This document shows, piece after piece, positions 52,996 to 61,885 of a DNA stretch of 64,000 bases. Made by a program: the position numbers and the translations under genes. Each line of letters opens with the position of its first letter. Within the stretch, counting starts at the first letter, position 1. The DNA is from Paraliobacillus sp044383835. Its GTDB lineage: Bacteria; Bacillota; Bacilli; Bacillales; Amphibacillaceae. The stretch lies in the NCBI RefSeq assembly GCF_044383835.1, contig NZ_JBISEP010000012.1, positions 1 to 64,000 on the forward strand, read 5' to 3'. A model generated the notes under the pieces. That model was not told where the DNA came from and searched no databases. It saw only the letters and a program-made list of their open reading frames with translations.

Positions 52996-54249
52996 ATGGA
53001 TAAAGATTTTTCATTGGAGGCAGTGCCTCAGTCTTATAGAAATGGTTTCTTAAAAATGTTTGTGGTGATGTTAGGGTTCACCTTTTTCTCTGCAAGCATG
53101 CTTTCAGGAGGGAAGTTAGGGCTTGGATTAAATATGCAACAATTTATTTGGATCGTGTTACTCGGTAATTTGATTCTTGGATTATATACTGGTGGACTTG
53201 CTTATATGGCAGCAAAAACGGGATTATCTACGCATTTACTTGCTAGATATGCATTTGGTGAGAAAGGCTCTTATTTAGCATCGTTTTTATTAGGTGCAAC
53301 GCAAGTAGGGTGGTTTGGTGTAGGCTTAGCAATGTTTGCTGTGCCAGTTCATAAGGTTACTGGAATCGATATGTTCTCTTTAATCGTTATTTCAGGGATT
53401 GTGATGACAGGCTCTGCTTTCTTCGGTATGAAGGCATTAGCAATATTGAGTTTTATCGCAGTACCAGCAATCGCAATACTCGGAAGTGTGTCGGTTGGCG
53501 TTGCTATTAATGATTTAGGTGGTATGGCAGAATTATTTGCTTATCAGCCAGAAACGTCGATCGGCCTTGCAGCGGCATTAACAATTTGTGTTGGCTCATT
53601 TGCCAGTGGAGGAACATTAACACCGGACTTTGCTCGTTTTGCAAAAACAAAAAAGACGGCGGTCGTAACGGCATTAATTGCTTTCTTTATTGGAAACTCA
53701 CTTATGTTCTTATTCGGTGCAGTTGGCTCAATTTCAACTGGATTAGGTGATATTTCGGAAGTGATGTTTGTTCAAGGTTTAATCGTACCAGCAATTATTG
53801 TATTAGGCTTAAATATTTGGACAACAAACGATAATGCGCTGTACGCTTCAGGGTTAGGTTTTTCTAATATAACAAAAATCAAGAAAAGCAAAATGGTTAT
53901 TTTCAATGGGATTGTTGGAACGATCTTTGCAATGTGGTTATACAACAATTTTGTCGGGTTTTTAACATTGCTAGGAGGCGCGTTACCACCAATTGGAGCA
54001 ATCATCTTAGCTGACTTTTTCTTGCTAAGCAAAGGTCGTTATCCAGCATTAGAACAGATGACATTTCAAGCGATCCGTTGGCCAGCGATTATTGCTTGGG
54101 TTGGTGGATTTGCTGCGGCACAATGGTTGCCAGGTATTCCGCCTTTAAATGGTATCTTCACAGCGATTGTATTATTCGTCGGTCTTACGTTAGTATTAGA
54201 GAAGGTAGTAAATACGGAAAAAGAGCTGGCATTAGGAAAAGAGGTATAA
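52996..54249 (+). CDS. codB: Cytosine permease
   Basis: 417 residues, about twelve membrane segments, nucleobase:cation symporter-1 family. Features such as GFTFFSASMLSGGKLG near the N-terminus, GATQVGWFGVG in TM3, CVGSFASGGTLTPDFARFAKT in the middle and NNALYASGLG-like DNALYASGLGFSN later fit CodB. It is followed after 3 nt by cytosine deaminase, with AAGGAGG upstream of the ATG. Controlled by the PyrR leader. Confidence 0.92.
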   Translation: MDKDFSLEAVPQSYRNGFLKMFVVMLGFTFFSASMLSGGKLGLGLNMQQFIWIVLLGNLILGLYTGGLAYMAAKTGLSTHLLARYAFGEKGSYLASFLLGATQVGWFGVGLAMFAVPVHKVTGIDMFSLIVISGIVMTGSAFFGMKALAILSFIAVPAIAILGSVSVGVAINDLGGMAELFAYQPETSIGLAAALTICVGSFASGGTLTPDFARFAKTKKTAVVTALIAFFIGNSLMFLFGAVGSISTGLGDISEVMFVQGLIVPAIIVLGLNIWTTNDNALYASGLGFSNITKIKKSKMVIFNGIVGTIFAMWLYNNFVGFLTLLGGALPPIGAIILADFFLLSKGRYPALEQMTFQAIRWPAIIAWVGGFAAAQWLPGIPPLNGIFTAIVLFVGLTLVLEKVVNTEKELALGKEV

Positions 54250-54252
54250 AAC

Positions 54253-55515
54253 ATGATTATTTCGAACGCTGCATTACCAAAAAAAGAAGGACTTTGGAAT
54301 ATTCATATTGAAGATGGAAAATTTTCTGAAATTGAAGAAGCCAAACCTGTAGAAGGTGCAATAGATGTAAAAGGAAAACTAGTAAGTGCTCCGTTTATTG
54401 AACCGCATGTCCATTTGGATACGACGTTAACTGCAGGCGAACCAAAGTGGAATGAAAGTGGTACATTGTTTGAGGGGATTGCTACGTGGGCAGAACGAAA
54501 AAAGTCATTAACGATTGAAGATGTCAAAGAGCGGGCAACAAAAGCGTTGAAGTGGCAAATTGCCCAAGGAATTCAGCATGTTCGTACACATGTCGATGTC
54601 TGTGATCCATCGCTTACTGCCATGAAAGCATTATTGGAAGTAAAGGAAGAAATGAAAGACTTTGTTGATCTTCAATTAGTTGCTTTTCCACAAGAAGGGT
54701 ATCTATCTTATCCAAATGGTAATGGAACAGAATTAGTGGAAGAAGCGTTAAAAATGGGAGCAGATGTAGTTGGAGGCATTCCGCACTTTGAGTTCACACG
54801 AGAATACGGTGTAGAGTCAATGAAGATTGCCTTTGACTTGGCGGAAAAATATGATCGGTTAGTAGACATACATTGTGATGAAATTGATGATGAACAATCT
54901 CGATTTATAGAAGTTGTCGCTTTAGAAGCCTATAAGCGTGGCTTGGGAAGTAAAGTAACAGCTAGCCATACAACCGCTATGCATTCATATAATGGTGCGT
55001 ATGTGTCCAAATTATTGAAATTATTAGGACTGTCCAATATTAACTTTGTTGCTAATCCACTGGTAAACATACATTTACAAGGGCGTTTTGACGATTATCC
55101 GAAGCGCCGTGGAATTACACGAGTAAAAGAACTGAACGAAGCTGGTTTGAATGTTTGTTTTGGGCATGATGATATTTTTGATCCGTGGTATCCACTTGGA
55201 ACAGGGAATATGCTACAAGTGTTGCATATGGGAATTCATGTGACTCAATTAATGGGGTATCAACAAATTGTGGATTCCTTTGATTTTATTACTGACAATA
55301 GTGCAATCACACTAAATATTCAAGATCAGTACGGCATTGAAGTAGGCAAACCAGCCAACTTTATTATCCTCAATGCTACGAATCGATATGATGCCATTCG
55401 TAAGCAGGCAGAAGTATTAGCATCTTATCGTAATGGTAAGAAATTAGCAGAAACAAAGCCAAAAGAAGCATCCATATTTTTAAATGAAGAAATGGAAATT
55501 GATTTTGAGAGATAA
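54253..55515 (+). CDS. codA: Cytosine deaminase
   Basis: 420 residues, amidohydrolase fold. Metal ligands EPHVHLD (about 55-61), HCDEIDD (about 212), ASHTTAMHSY (about 238) and catalytic-region FGHDDIFDPWYPLG (about 308-321). It converts cytosine to uracil for UMP salvage. It pairs with codB in a two-gene operon ending in the terminator at 55543. An isocytosine or creatinine-type relative is less likely given codB and PyrR control. Confidence 0.92.
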   Translation: MIISNAALPKKEGLWNIHIEDGKFSEIEEAKPVEGAIDVKGKLVSAPFIEPHVHLDTTLTAGEPKWNESGTLFEGIATWAERKKSLTIEDVKERATKALKWQIAQGIQHVRTHVDVCDPSLTAMKALLEVKEEMKDFVDLQLVAFPQEGYLSYPNGNGTELVEEALKMGADVVGGIPHFEFTREYGVESMKIAFDLAEKYDRLVDIHCDEIDDEQSRFIEVVALEAYKRGLGSKVTASHTTAMHSYNGAYVSKLLKLLGLSNINFVANPLVNIHLQGRFDDYPKRRGITRVKELNEAGLNVCFGHDDIFDPWYPLGTGNMLQVLHMGIHVTQLMGYQQIVDSFDFITDNSAITLNIQDQYGIEVGKPANFIILNATNRYDAIRKQAEVLASYRNGKKLAETKPKEASIFLNEEMEIDFER

Positions 55516-55542
55516 AAGGTCGAACAAGTAAATGATTAAGTG

Positions 55543-55582
55543 AAACTAGCTACTTCTATGATTAGAGGTAGCTAGTTTTTTA
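55543..55582 (+). terminator. Terminator after codA (40-nt repeat, copy 1)
   Basis: CTAGCTAC and GTAGCTAG pair over a 14-nt loop (TTCTATGATTAGAG) followed by TTTTTT. The 40-nt block is repeated with one mismatch at 60599-60638. Confidence 0.9.
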
Positions 55583-55590
55583 AAAGTGCT

Positions 55591-56727
55591 TTATACAATA
55601 CTAATTCGTCGTTCCTTTCTCCATCTCCACATTAAACTACCTGTTCCTATTACAATCAAAGCTATATAGGTACCAATCGTTACATACATAGGATAATAAA
55701 TACTGAACATATCTGAAATTAGGTAACGCGATATGAGCAGAGTTAATAAGACAATAAACGGAACTTGTGCACCTATTAATGAGATATAATTCCCTACTAA
55801 TCGTGATAAAAATATTGAAATGGCAGCTGCTACAAATGCAATTAAATAAACGCCTATAATAGTAAAGATGATATATTGGAAAAAAGTTATATCAATCCAA
55901 AAGTAATTAAACATGTCAAAAGAATGTAAGCTCGATGAGAAGAAAGTTTGTGTATCATTATGGGCATATAAAGATAAAAACCCTGTTGCATAGATACTCG
56001 TGATTAAAAAAGCAGTAGTCATCGCAGCTATGATCTTTTTCTTGAATAAATATCTTCCAGTATATGTTGTGCATTGAAGTGTCATTACATTATTCTTTTT
56101 ATCTTGGATAAAAATGTTTCCAACTACAATCATGACACTTATCATAATCAAAATAGAAAGCCTCGTTATTAAATTATTGTAATTATCATAAACAAAAGAA
56201 GGGAGAATGGCGTTAGAAGCTGTCGAATCTATTATGCTTTGCTGCCACTCTGGATGATAGATGTTATCTGTTTCATTAATAAAAATTTCTTCTTTTTTTT
56301 CATAGGCTTCAATGATTCCATCTCTAGCTTGCAATTCCCAAAAAACATCAATTCCTTCTTCGAAAAAAATCTCATTAGATAAATCACTTAGTGTCTCATT
56401 CTCTGTATCCATCGCTTTGAATTGACTATATGTAGTGATATCTGCTTCAACAAAGTCTTCATTTGAACGCAAATATTCGCCAGCTCTTTCTTTTTCTTCT
56501 TGATAGGTTTGTTTGAAATCTAGAAATTCAGCGTCATCCATCTCATAGCCATAGTGGTTAATCATTTCTTCTGCAACATGAAAATGATCTGCTGCTGGTC
56601 TGCCATTTGGAAAATAGTCAAAATCAAATCGTAAGAACAATTCAAAGAATAATAAGCTAATAAGTAGTACTAAGCCAAGTATTTTCCAATTTAATAATTT
56701 TCTAATCTCGTACATAATTATTCGCAT
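55591..56727 (-). CDS. ABC-2 type permease protein B
   Basis: 378 residues. N-terminal TM (about 14-32), a long extracytoplasmic stretch (about 35-190, acidic, predicted soluble), then about five membrane segments at the C-terminus, the typical design of ABC-2 bacitracin/lantibiotic-immunity-like exporters. The ATG at 56727 has GGGGGAAAG upstream and is preferred over the in-frame one at 56784. It is the last gene of the sigma-ABC operon; its neighbour permease has the same layout, so they likely form a heterodimer. Confidence 0.8.
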   Translation of the reverse strand: MRIIMYEIRKLLNWKILGLVLLISLLFFELFLRFDFDYFPNGRPAADHFHVAEEMINHYGYEMDDAEFLDFKQTYQEEKERAGEYLRSNEDFVEADITTYSQFKAMDTENETLSDLSNEIFFEEGIDVFWELQARDGIIEAYEKKEEIFINETDNIYHPEWQQSIIDSTASNAILPSFVYDNYNNLITRLSILIMISVMIVVGNIFIQDKKNNVMTLQCTTYTGRYLFKKKIIAAMTTAFLITSIYATGFLSLYAHNDTQTFFSSSLHSFDMFNYFWIDITFFQYIIFTIIGVYLIAFVAAAISIFLSRLVGNYISLIGAQVPFIVLLTLLISRYLISDMFSIYYPMYVTIGTYIALIVIGTGSLMWRWRKERRISIV

Positions 56728-56740
56728 TTTCTTTCCCCCT

Positions 56741-57988
56741 TTAATACAATTGTTGTCGCTTAAAACGATAGATACTATAGCCACCTAAAACACTTAATAA
56801 AAACAGCCATATAATGATTGTACCTGCTTCGTAATAGGAGTGAATCGTAAATGGACCATTTCCCATTAACCACTCATGTGGATTTAATATAAGCACAAAT
56901 GGATTGAATTGTAAGATAAAAATCAAGTTACTACTCATTGGTGCAAAATTTGGGACGATGTTGCCTATTCCTAGTAAAATAATAAAAGAAAAAAATACTA
57001 AATATGTGTTCTTGAGAAACACAGATAAGATATAAGAGAATCCCATAAATATTAGTTGACTAAGGACTATTAAAAGAACAAATACAACTAAATACTCCAT
57101 AAAAGATAAGTTCCACCATGAAATATACGGAAGCTTTGTTTCGGCATTGAAATAACTGCTTATTGGCACCTGCCAAAGACCGGAGTAATCATAGGTTAGA
57201 AAAAACGCACCAAGCGTAGCTCCTATTATAAAAATCATGACAAAAATATTTGCTGTAACAGCTGTAAGCAGCTTATCTATAATTAATTTTTTTCCTCTCT
57301 TGGTTGTATAAGTAATAAGAGCTGTACGATGCTCAAATTCATAATTGGCTACAGCGGCAGTAATCAGTACAACTAGAATCATTAGCTCAAATATTAACAC
57401 TAAGCCAATGTCCGAAAAAAGAAAGGAATGCATATTCTCCATAAAGAATAAATTTTTATGTTCGTCATTAGCCACTAGTTGATCTAGTCGAGTCTCTAGC
57501 TTTTGAAATTGGCTACGGACAGATGTTGCTGCATTCTCTTCAAAACCGTACAAGTGTATAAGTTCTTCTGCACTACTTGCTAAATTGATATTTTCGTATA
57601 CATGATCAATATCCTTTGCCGTACGATAATACCCTTCGGTAACACTATACTTTTGCAATCTTTCTAGTTTGCTGCTGCTAAGAATAGCATCATATTGGGA
57701 AGATACATCTAATAATAATTCAGAAGGATGCTGATAATCTTTTTGATCATCAGGATGCATTAGATTTACTTGCTCCACGATTTCTTTATAATCAGTCTGA
57801 AATTTGCTCATCATATCTTCATTTATCTCATAACCATGTTGGTCAACAAGGTTGGTTAGTACAGGAAGACTTTCTTTTAAATAGGAATGATTCATGATAA
57901 TAACGACATTAAGGATCATGAAAAACCCAATGAGGATAGGGATGATTGGCATTTTAACTAGCTTAAGTAATTCTTGTCTGATGATCAT
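56741..57988 (-). CDS. ABC-2 type permease protein A
   Basis: 415 residues, same design as the next permease: TM1 (about 13-33), long outer domain (about 35-190, with QHGYEINEDMMSKFQTDY resembling NHYGYEMDDAEFLDFKQTY in the partner), then five membrane segments. Its start overlaps the ATPase stop by 4 nt. The shared motif shows the two arose by duplication. Substrate unknown; antimicrobial peptide or stress export is the usual role of such units. Confidence 0.82.
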   Translation of the reverse strand: MIIRQELLKLVKMPIIPILIGFFMILNVVIIMNHSYLKESLPVLTNLVDQHGYEINEDMMSKFQTDYKEIVEQVNLMHPDDQKDYQHPSELLLDVSSQYDAILSSSKLERLQKYSVTEGYYRTAKDIDHVYENINLASSAEELIHLYGFEENAATSVRSQFQKLETRLDQLVANDEHKNLFFMENMHSFLFSDIGLVLIFELMILVVLITAAVANYEFEHRTALITYTTKRGKKLIIDKLLTAVTANIFVMIFIIGATLGAFFLTYDYSGLWQVPISSYFNAETKLPYISWWNLSFMEYLVVFVLLIVLSQLIFMGFSYILSVFLKNTYLVFFSFIILLGIGNIVPNFAPMSSNLIFILQFNPFVLILNPHEWLMGNGPFTIHSYYEAGTIIIWLFLLSVLGGYSIYRFKRQQLY

Positions 57989-58869
57989 TGTTTACTACCA
58001 GCCAGTGTTTGATCGTCTTCATAGATATGTAAAAATACGTCTTCTAAGGTAGAGGTGACTTTCCGCCATTTCTCATCTTCATGAAAATCAGCAATAAAGC
58101 GAATTGTCATGTAATTGCCATCCTGTCGCTCTGATAAAACCTGATAGTTTCCTCTAAATGAATCCATGTCAGTATGGGCTACTTCTGTTTCGAAAATAGA
58201 GTCCTCTAATGTATTGCTGATGTTGGCCACTGTGTCTTTATATAAAATGGATTTATTCTTAATCATAATGATTTCATTGGCAATCGATTCAACATCAGAG
58301 ACTATATGAGTAGAGAGAATGATAATTCGGTCACGTGCAAGGTCGGTTAATAATCTACGGAAACGTGCACGTTCTTTTGGATCGAGTCCAGCTGTTGGCT
58401 CATCTAGAATTAGTATTTTAGGATCATTTAACATGGCCTGAGCAATGCCGACACGCTGAATCATTCCACCAGAAAACTTTTTCATTTTTTTAGAAGAAAC
58501 ATTTTCTAATCCTACCAGTTTTAATAGCTCTTGAATCTTGTCCTGGACGTCTTTTTTGTTTAATCCTTTTAAGGCAGCTAAATACATCAGATATTTCTCA
58601 GGGGAATAGTGTTTATAATAACCGAATTCTTGGGGGAGGTAGCCAAGTACACTTCGGTAAGCTTCATCAAGTGAACTAATCTCTGTTCCGTTGTATAATA
58701 TTTCTCCTTTCGTTGGAAATAAAAGTGTGACAAGCATTTTAATGAGTGTTGTCTTTCCAGCTCCATTTGGTGCTAATAATCCATAGATGCCGTTTGTAAA
58801 TTCTAGATTAATATCCTGTAGTGCTGTAAAGTTGTTAAACTTTTTACTAACATTATTTATTGCAAGCAT
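57985..58869 (-). CDS. ABC transporter ATP-binding protein
   Basis: 294 residues. Walker A GLLAPNGAGKTTL (Ala replaces the usual Gly in GPNGAGKTT), Q loop LPQEFG, signature FSGGMIQRVG, Walker B ILILDEPTAGLD and switch His in STHIVSD. The C-terminal 80 residues are an extra beta region. It overlaps the first permease by 4 nt and abuts the upstream membrane protein gene. It energises the exporter formed by the two permeases. Confidence 0.93.
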   Translation of the reverse strand: MLAINNVSKKFNNFTALQDINLEFTNGIYGLLAPNGAGKTTLIKMLVTLLFPTKGEILYNGTEISSLDEAYRSVLGYLPQEFGYYKHYSPEKYLMYLAALKGLNKKDVQDKIQELLKLVGLENVSSKKMKKFSGGMIQRVGIAQAMLNDPKILILDEPTAGLDPKERARFRRLLTDLARDRIIILSTHIVSDVESIANEIIMIKNKSILYKDTVANISNTLEDSIFETEVAHTDMDSFRGNYQVLSERQDGNYMTIRFIADFHEDEKWRKVTSTLEDVFLHIYEDDQTLAGSKQ

Positions 58870-59634
58870 TTAGATCATTCCTTTCATTTTTTTGATAAAT
58901 AATAGTTTCTTTAAATTTTTTATATAAAGCATTATCGCCCCTATTGCAATAAACCCATATATATATATAGGAATTTGTTCTAAGAAGCGTAGATAAAAGT
59001 TTGAACTGTAGTAAGAGGCCATCAAATTACCAATAAGCCATACAACTAAGAACAGTATTTTATAAACGCGATTTACTGTACGGGTTTGCACGTATAAAAA
59101 GATTAAAGCAAAAACAAATAACGATGAAGCTGATAACAGAAAGGCATAGAAAAAATTCAAGCCTTGATTATAAACTAATGTGTATATAAACACACTATTG
59201 ATAAGCATACTCACTACACTAAATAGAAGCATTCGAAATGCAGCCAATTGAAAAAGGTCATATTTACATGTCATTTCCACTTCGTAGGTTGATTTTGTTT
59301 TTTGATTGATAAAGAAAAAATAGCTCATTGTAAAATAAATTAATGGAGACCAAATAAAAATAATGCTATACAGATTCACATTCTTGACATGGATGTAGTC
59401 AACACTAGTTAAGATGAGTGACAACACAACAACAATAGATAGTGACAGGGTGAATAGTATTTCTGCAAAATCTTTAAATATAAATCGAAAGCCAATTTGT
59501 TTATACATAGTGGCAAGATAAGACCAAAAAGAAGCTTTAGGGTCTAAGCCTTTTTCGATGATGATGCGGATTTCATTTTGTATAGATGTTTCATCTAACG
59601 TTCTAAAATTTCTAATGTTCCTTTTCATCTTCAT
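58870..59634 (-). CDS. Membrane protein next to ECF sigma, possible anti-sigma factor
   Basis: 254 residues. A charged cytoplasmic N-terminus (about 1-60) then about six membrane segments. It overlaps the sigma gene by 23 nt and is directly followed by the ATPase. Position after the sigma factor is that of an anti-sigma factor, but no zinc-finger motif (HxxxCxxC) is present. As in the Bacillus sigY-yxl operons, membrane proteins may sequester the sigma factor. It could also be a third exporter subunit. Confidence 0.65.
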   Translation of the reverse strand: MKMKRNIRNFRTLDETSIQNEIRIIIEKGLDPKASFWSYLATMYKQIGFRFIFKDFAEILFTLSLSIVVVLSLILTSVDYIHVKNVNLYSIIFIWSPLIYFTMSYFFFINQKTKSTYEVEMTCKYDLFQLAAFRMLLFSVVSMLINSVFIYTLVYNQGLNFFYAFLLSASSLFVFALIFLYVQTRTVNRVYKILFLVVWLIGNLMASYYSSNFYLRFLEQIPIYIYGFIAIGAIMLYIKNLKKLLFIKKMKGMI

Positions 59635-60193
59635 TCTCCTTTAATAAAATTTTAAGTTTGCGAATCGTTGCATAATATTTTGTCTTTACAGTTGATTCTG
59701 GAAGTTCTAAAGTTATTGCTATCTCAGAAAAGGTATATTCTCCGTAAGTTTTTAGTCTAATGATCTGTTGTATTTCTCGATCAAATTGGGACAGTACTTC
59801 TAAAATCTTTCTCATCTCATTCTTTTTTTCTACCTCTAACGTAAAATCGGATGGCTCATATAAAACTACGTCATCAATCGTCTCCGCTTTTCTATTTTGT
59901 TTATAGTATTTGGAGCGGTAATAATCGATTAATCTTGAATTTGCTATTTTGTATAACCAAGTACGAAACGATGCTCTACCATCAAATCGATGAATGGTCT
60001 GTAACATGCTAATAAAAACATTTTGTGTAATGTCTTTTGCGAGCTCTTGATCTAAAGTTTGTTTATAAATAAAGCCATAGATTTCATTGTAATATTTATG
60101 TATCAATTGATTTGCCGCGTGTTCATCTGATTTTTTCTTAATTGCTTTAATCCACTTTTTTTCCTGCATCATAATCTTTGTAGTCACATCCAT
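59612..60193 (-). CDS. ECF-type RNA polymerase sigma factor
   Basis: 193 residues. Region 2 (IHKYYNEIYGFIYKQTLDQELAKDITQNVFISMLQTIHRFDGRASFRTWLYKIANSRLIDYYR) has the DITQNVF and FRTWLYKIA phrases typical of ECF factors; region 4 is LKTYGEYTFSEIAITLELPESTVKTKYYATIRKLK. No region 3. The ATG at 60193 is weak in ribosome site; the M at 60172/60169 is an alternative. It heads the minus-strand operon and likely directs its own promoter in response to envelope stress or antimicrobial peptides. Confidence 0.88.
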   Translation of the reverse strand: MDVTTKIMMQEKKWIKAIKKKSDEHAANQLIHKYYNEIYGFIYKQTLDQELAKDITQNVFISMLQTIHRFDGRASFRTWLYKIANSRLIDYYRSKYYKQNRKAETIDDVVLYEPSDFTLEVEKKNEMRKILEVLSQFDREIQQIIRLKTYGEYTFSEIAITLELPESTVKTKYYATIRKLKILLKENEDEKEH

Positions 60194-60598
60194 TCACTAG
60201 CTCTAGCAAGGTTAGCTACTTTTATATTCGTAATTAACGAGCAAGTAGTTTGCTTATTTTAAAAATAATGTAGATCAATTGAATTACTCTAGTAATTTTA
60301 ATACAAAATGAGAATTTGCATGCGAGTTGTTTTTAGAATAAGGTACACTATATCGGGAAAAATGATCATTATTAATGATGTTGCTATTCCTATCGATAAT
60401 TGTCTAACTTTACTATACTTATTGCTTTTTTATAGCTATAAAGAAACAAGTGAGTATCATCGGTAAACTGATCAGATACTTACTTTATATCATCTAATTG
60501 AATATTATAAGTATCTTCACATCTATGATTTAAGGAGTATCAAGGAGTCGTCACTTGCCAACTGAAAATTCTGCACAACGAATACTATATTAACAATC
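60194..60598. other. Intergenic region upstream of the sigma factor gene
   Basis: AT-rich DNA without a supported gene. It must hold the promoter(s) of the minus-strand operon, but no clear ECF -35 AAC or sigma-A pair could be fixed by eye. Confidence 0.4.
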
Positions 60599-60638
60599 AA
60601 ACTTGCTACTTCTATGATTAGAGGTAGCTAGTTTTTTA
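60599..60638 (+). terminator. Second copy of the codA terminator (40-nt repeat, copy 2)
   Basis: Same 40-nt block as 55543-55582 with one change (A to T at position 6). Outer bases ATCAAACT and AGTTTGAT extend the stem here. No gene lies immediately upstream on the plus strand, so this terminator has no obvious client. Confidence 0.85.
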
Positions 60639-60914
60639 GTTTGATGGTAAAAAAGCATTCGGTTCTATAATAAATGTGAAATAACTTATTGTATAAGGAT
60701 TTCCACAGCTCCAAACAAGTATGTATGTAGTGCATAATAGGTGAGTCAGAAATCTTTCTTATTCTATCTATATTTGATATGATTGATTTTGTCTGTTTAG
60801 AGGATCATCGTTAAATAGCATTTTTTATTAAAATACAGTTTATATAAAAATAAACATGCTGTTATATCTAGAACACATGTGAGTATGGTAGACAGAATGA
60901 GGAGATGACAGTTT
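60639..60914. other. Intergenic region before the DMT transporter
   Basis: AT-rich, no gene supported. A GAGGAGATGACAG ribosome site ends it. No clear promoter pair. Confidence 0.4.
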
Positions 60915-61841
60915 TTGAATAAGTTGTTGATGAAGCCGCATATAGCAATTGGGATCGCAATTTTTTGTTCGATTCTTTGGGGCAGTGCGTTCCCGGTACT
61001 GAAAATAAGTTACAGTGAGCTGCAAATGGCACCAGACGATGTGATTGCTAAGATGGTGTTTGCTGGTATCCGTTTTTTACTGGCAGGGATCATGGTACTT
61101 GTGTGGCTTGCGTTTATGGATGCGAAGCGAATTAAAGTGACAAAGAGACAATTGCTCGTCCTAGTTTTATTAGGCGTGATACAAACTGCACTACAATATT
61201 ATTTTTTCTATAATGGATTAGCAATTGTGTCTGGAATGAAAGGCTCGATTCTTTCATCAAGTGGCGTATTTTTCACGGTATTATTAGCGCACTTTTATTA
61301 TAAAAATGATCGAATGAATTGGAGGAAATGGATTGGGATTACAGCGGGATTCATCGGTATTGTTCTAGCCAACTGGGGAGAGTCTTTTCAGTTAACTTTT
61401 CAATGGACTGGTGAAGGATATATGATAATGGCAGGGGTGACAAGTGCTATTGCAACAATTATGGCAAAAGAACTGGCGATAGGTATTCATCCTTTTGCGA
61501 TAACAGGCTGGCAACTAAGCTTAGGAGCGATCGTGTTGCTTGTGATTGGATTTCCGCAACTACAAGCGGATGCGATGCAGTTTACCCCGCTTGGGACAGG
61601 TTTGTTATTGTATTCAGCCTTTTTGTCAGCGGCGGCATTTGCCTTATGGTACTCGCTATTGAAGTATCACCCAGCTAGTAAAATCACGATGTATAAGTTT
61701 ATTGTCCCGGTATCGGGCGTGTTACTGTCCACTATATTTATCCCTGGAGAACAATTAAATGTGATGATTATTGGTGCGATTGTGATGGTTGCACTAGGTA
61801 TTGTTGTCGTTAACTATCGAAAAACGCCGAAGCAGAATTAA
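60915..61841 (+). CDS. DMT/EamA-family transporter
   Basis: 308 residues with ten membrane segments in two EamA repeats (GILWGSAFPVLKISY-like motif at the front, and the second repeat from about residue 155). TTG start with GAGGAG 9 nt upstream. Members export metabolites or drugs; nothing around it fixes the substrate. It ends in a terminator shared with the convergent selU gene. Confidence 0.88.
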   Translation: MNKLLMKPHIAIGIAIFCSILWGSAFPVLKISYSELQMAPDDVIAKMVFAGIRFLLAGIMVLVWLAFMDAKRIKVTKRQLLVLVLLGVIQTALQYYFFYNGLAIVSGMKGSILSSSGVFFTVLLAHFYYKNDRMNWRKWIGITAGFIGIVLANWGESFQLTFQWTGEGYMIMAGVTSAIATIMAKELAIGIHPFAITGWQLSLGAIVLLVIGFPQLQADAMQFTPLGTGLLLYSAFLSAAAFALWYSLLKYHPASKITMYKFIVPVSGVLLSTIFIPGEQLNVMIIGAIVMVALGIVVVNYRKTPKQN

Positions 61842-61857
61842 CTGCTTCGGCGTTTTT
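61820..61857. terminator. Bidirectional terminator between DMT gene and selU
   Basis: A 16-bp perfect stem (61820-61835 and 61842-61857) with six-nt loop, with A5 before and T5 after, so it works on both strands. The left arm overlaps the end of the DMT coding sequence. Confidence 0.93.
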
Positions 61858-61885
61858 GTATATAATGAAATTGGATTTCAAGTTA

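Noticed and set aside
60194..60914. tRNA or small RNA gene in the 720-bp gap
   Set aside because: No cloverleaf or T-loop GGTTCGA motif was found; only the duplicated terminator stands out.
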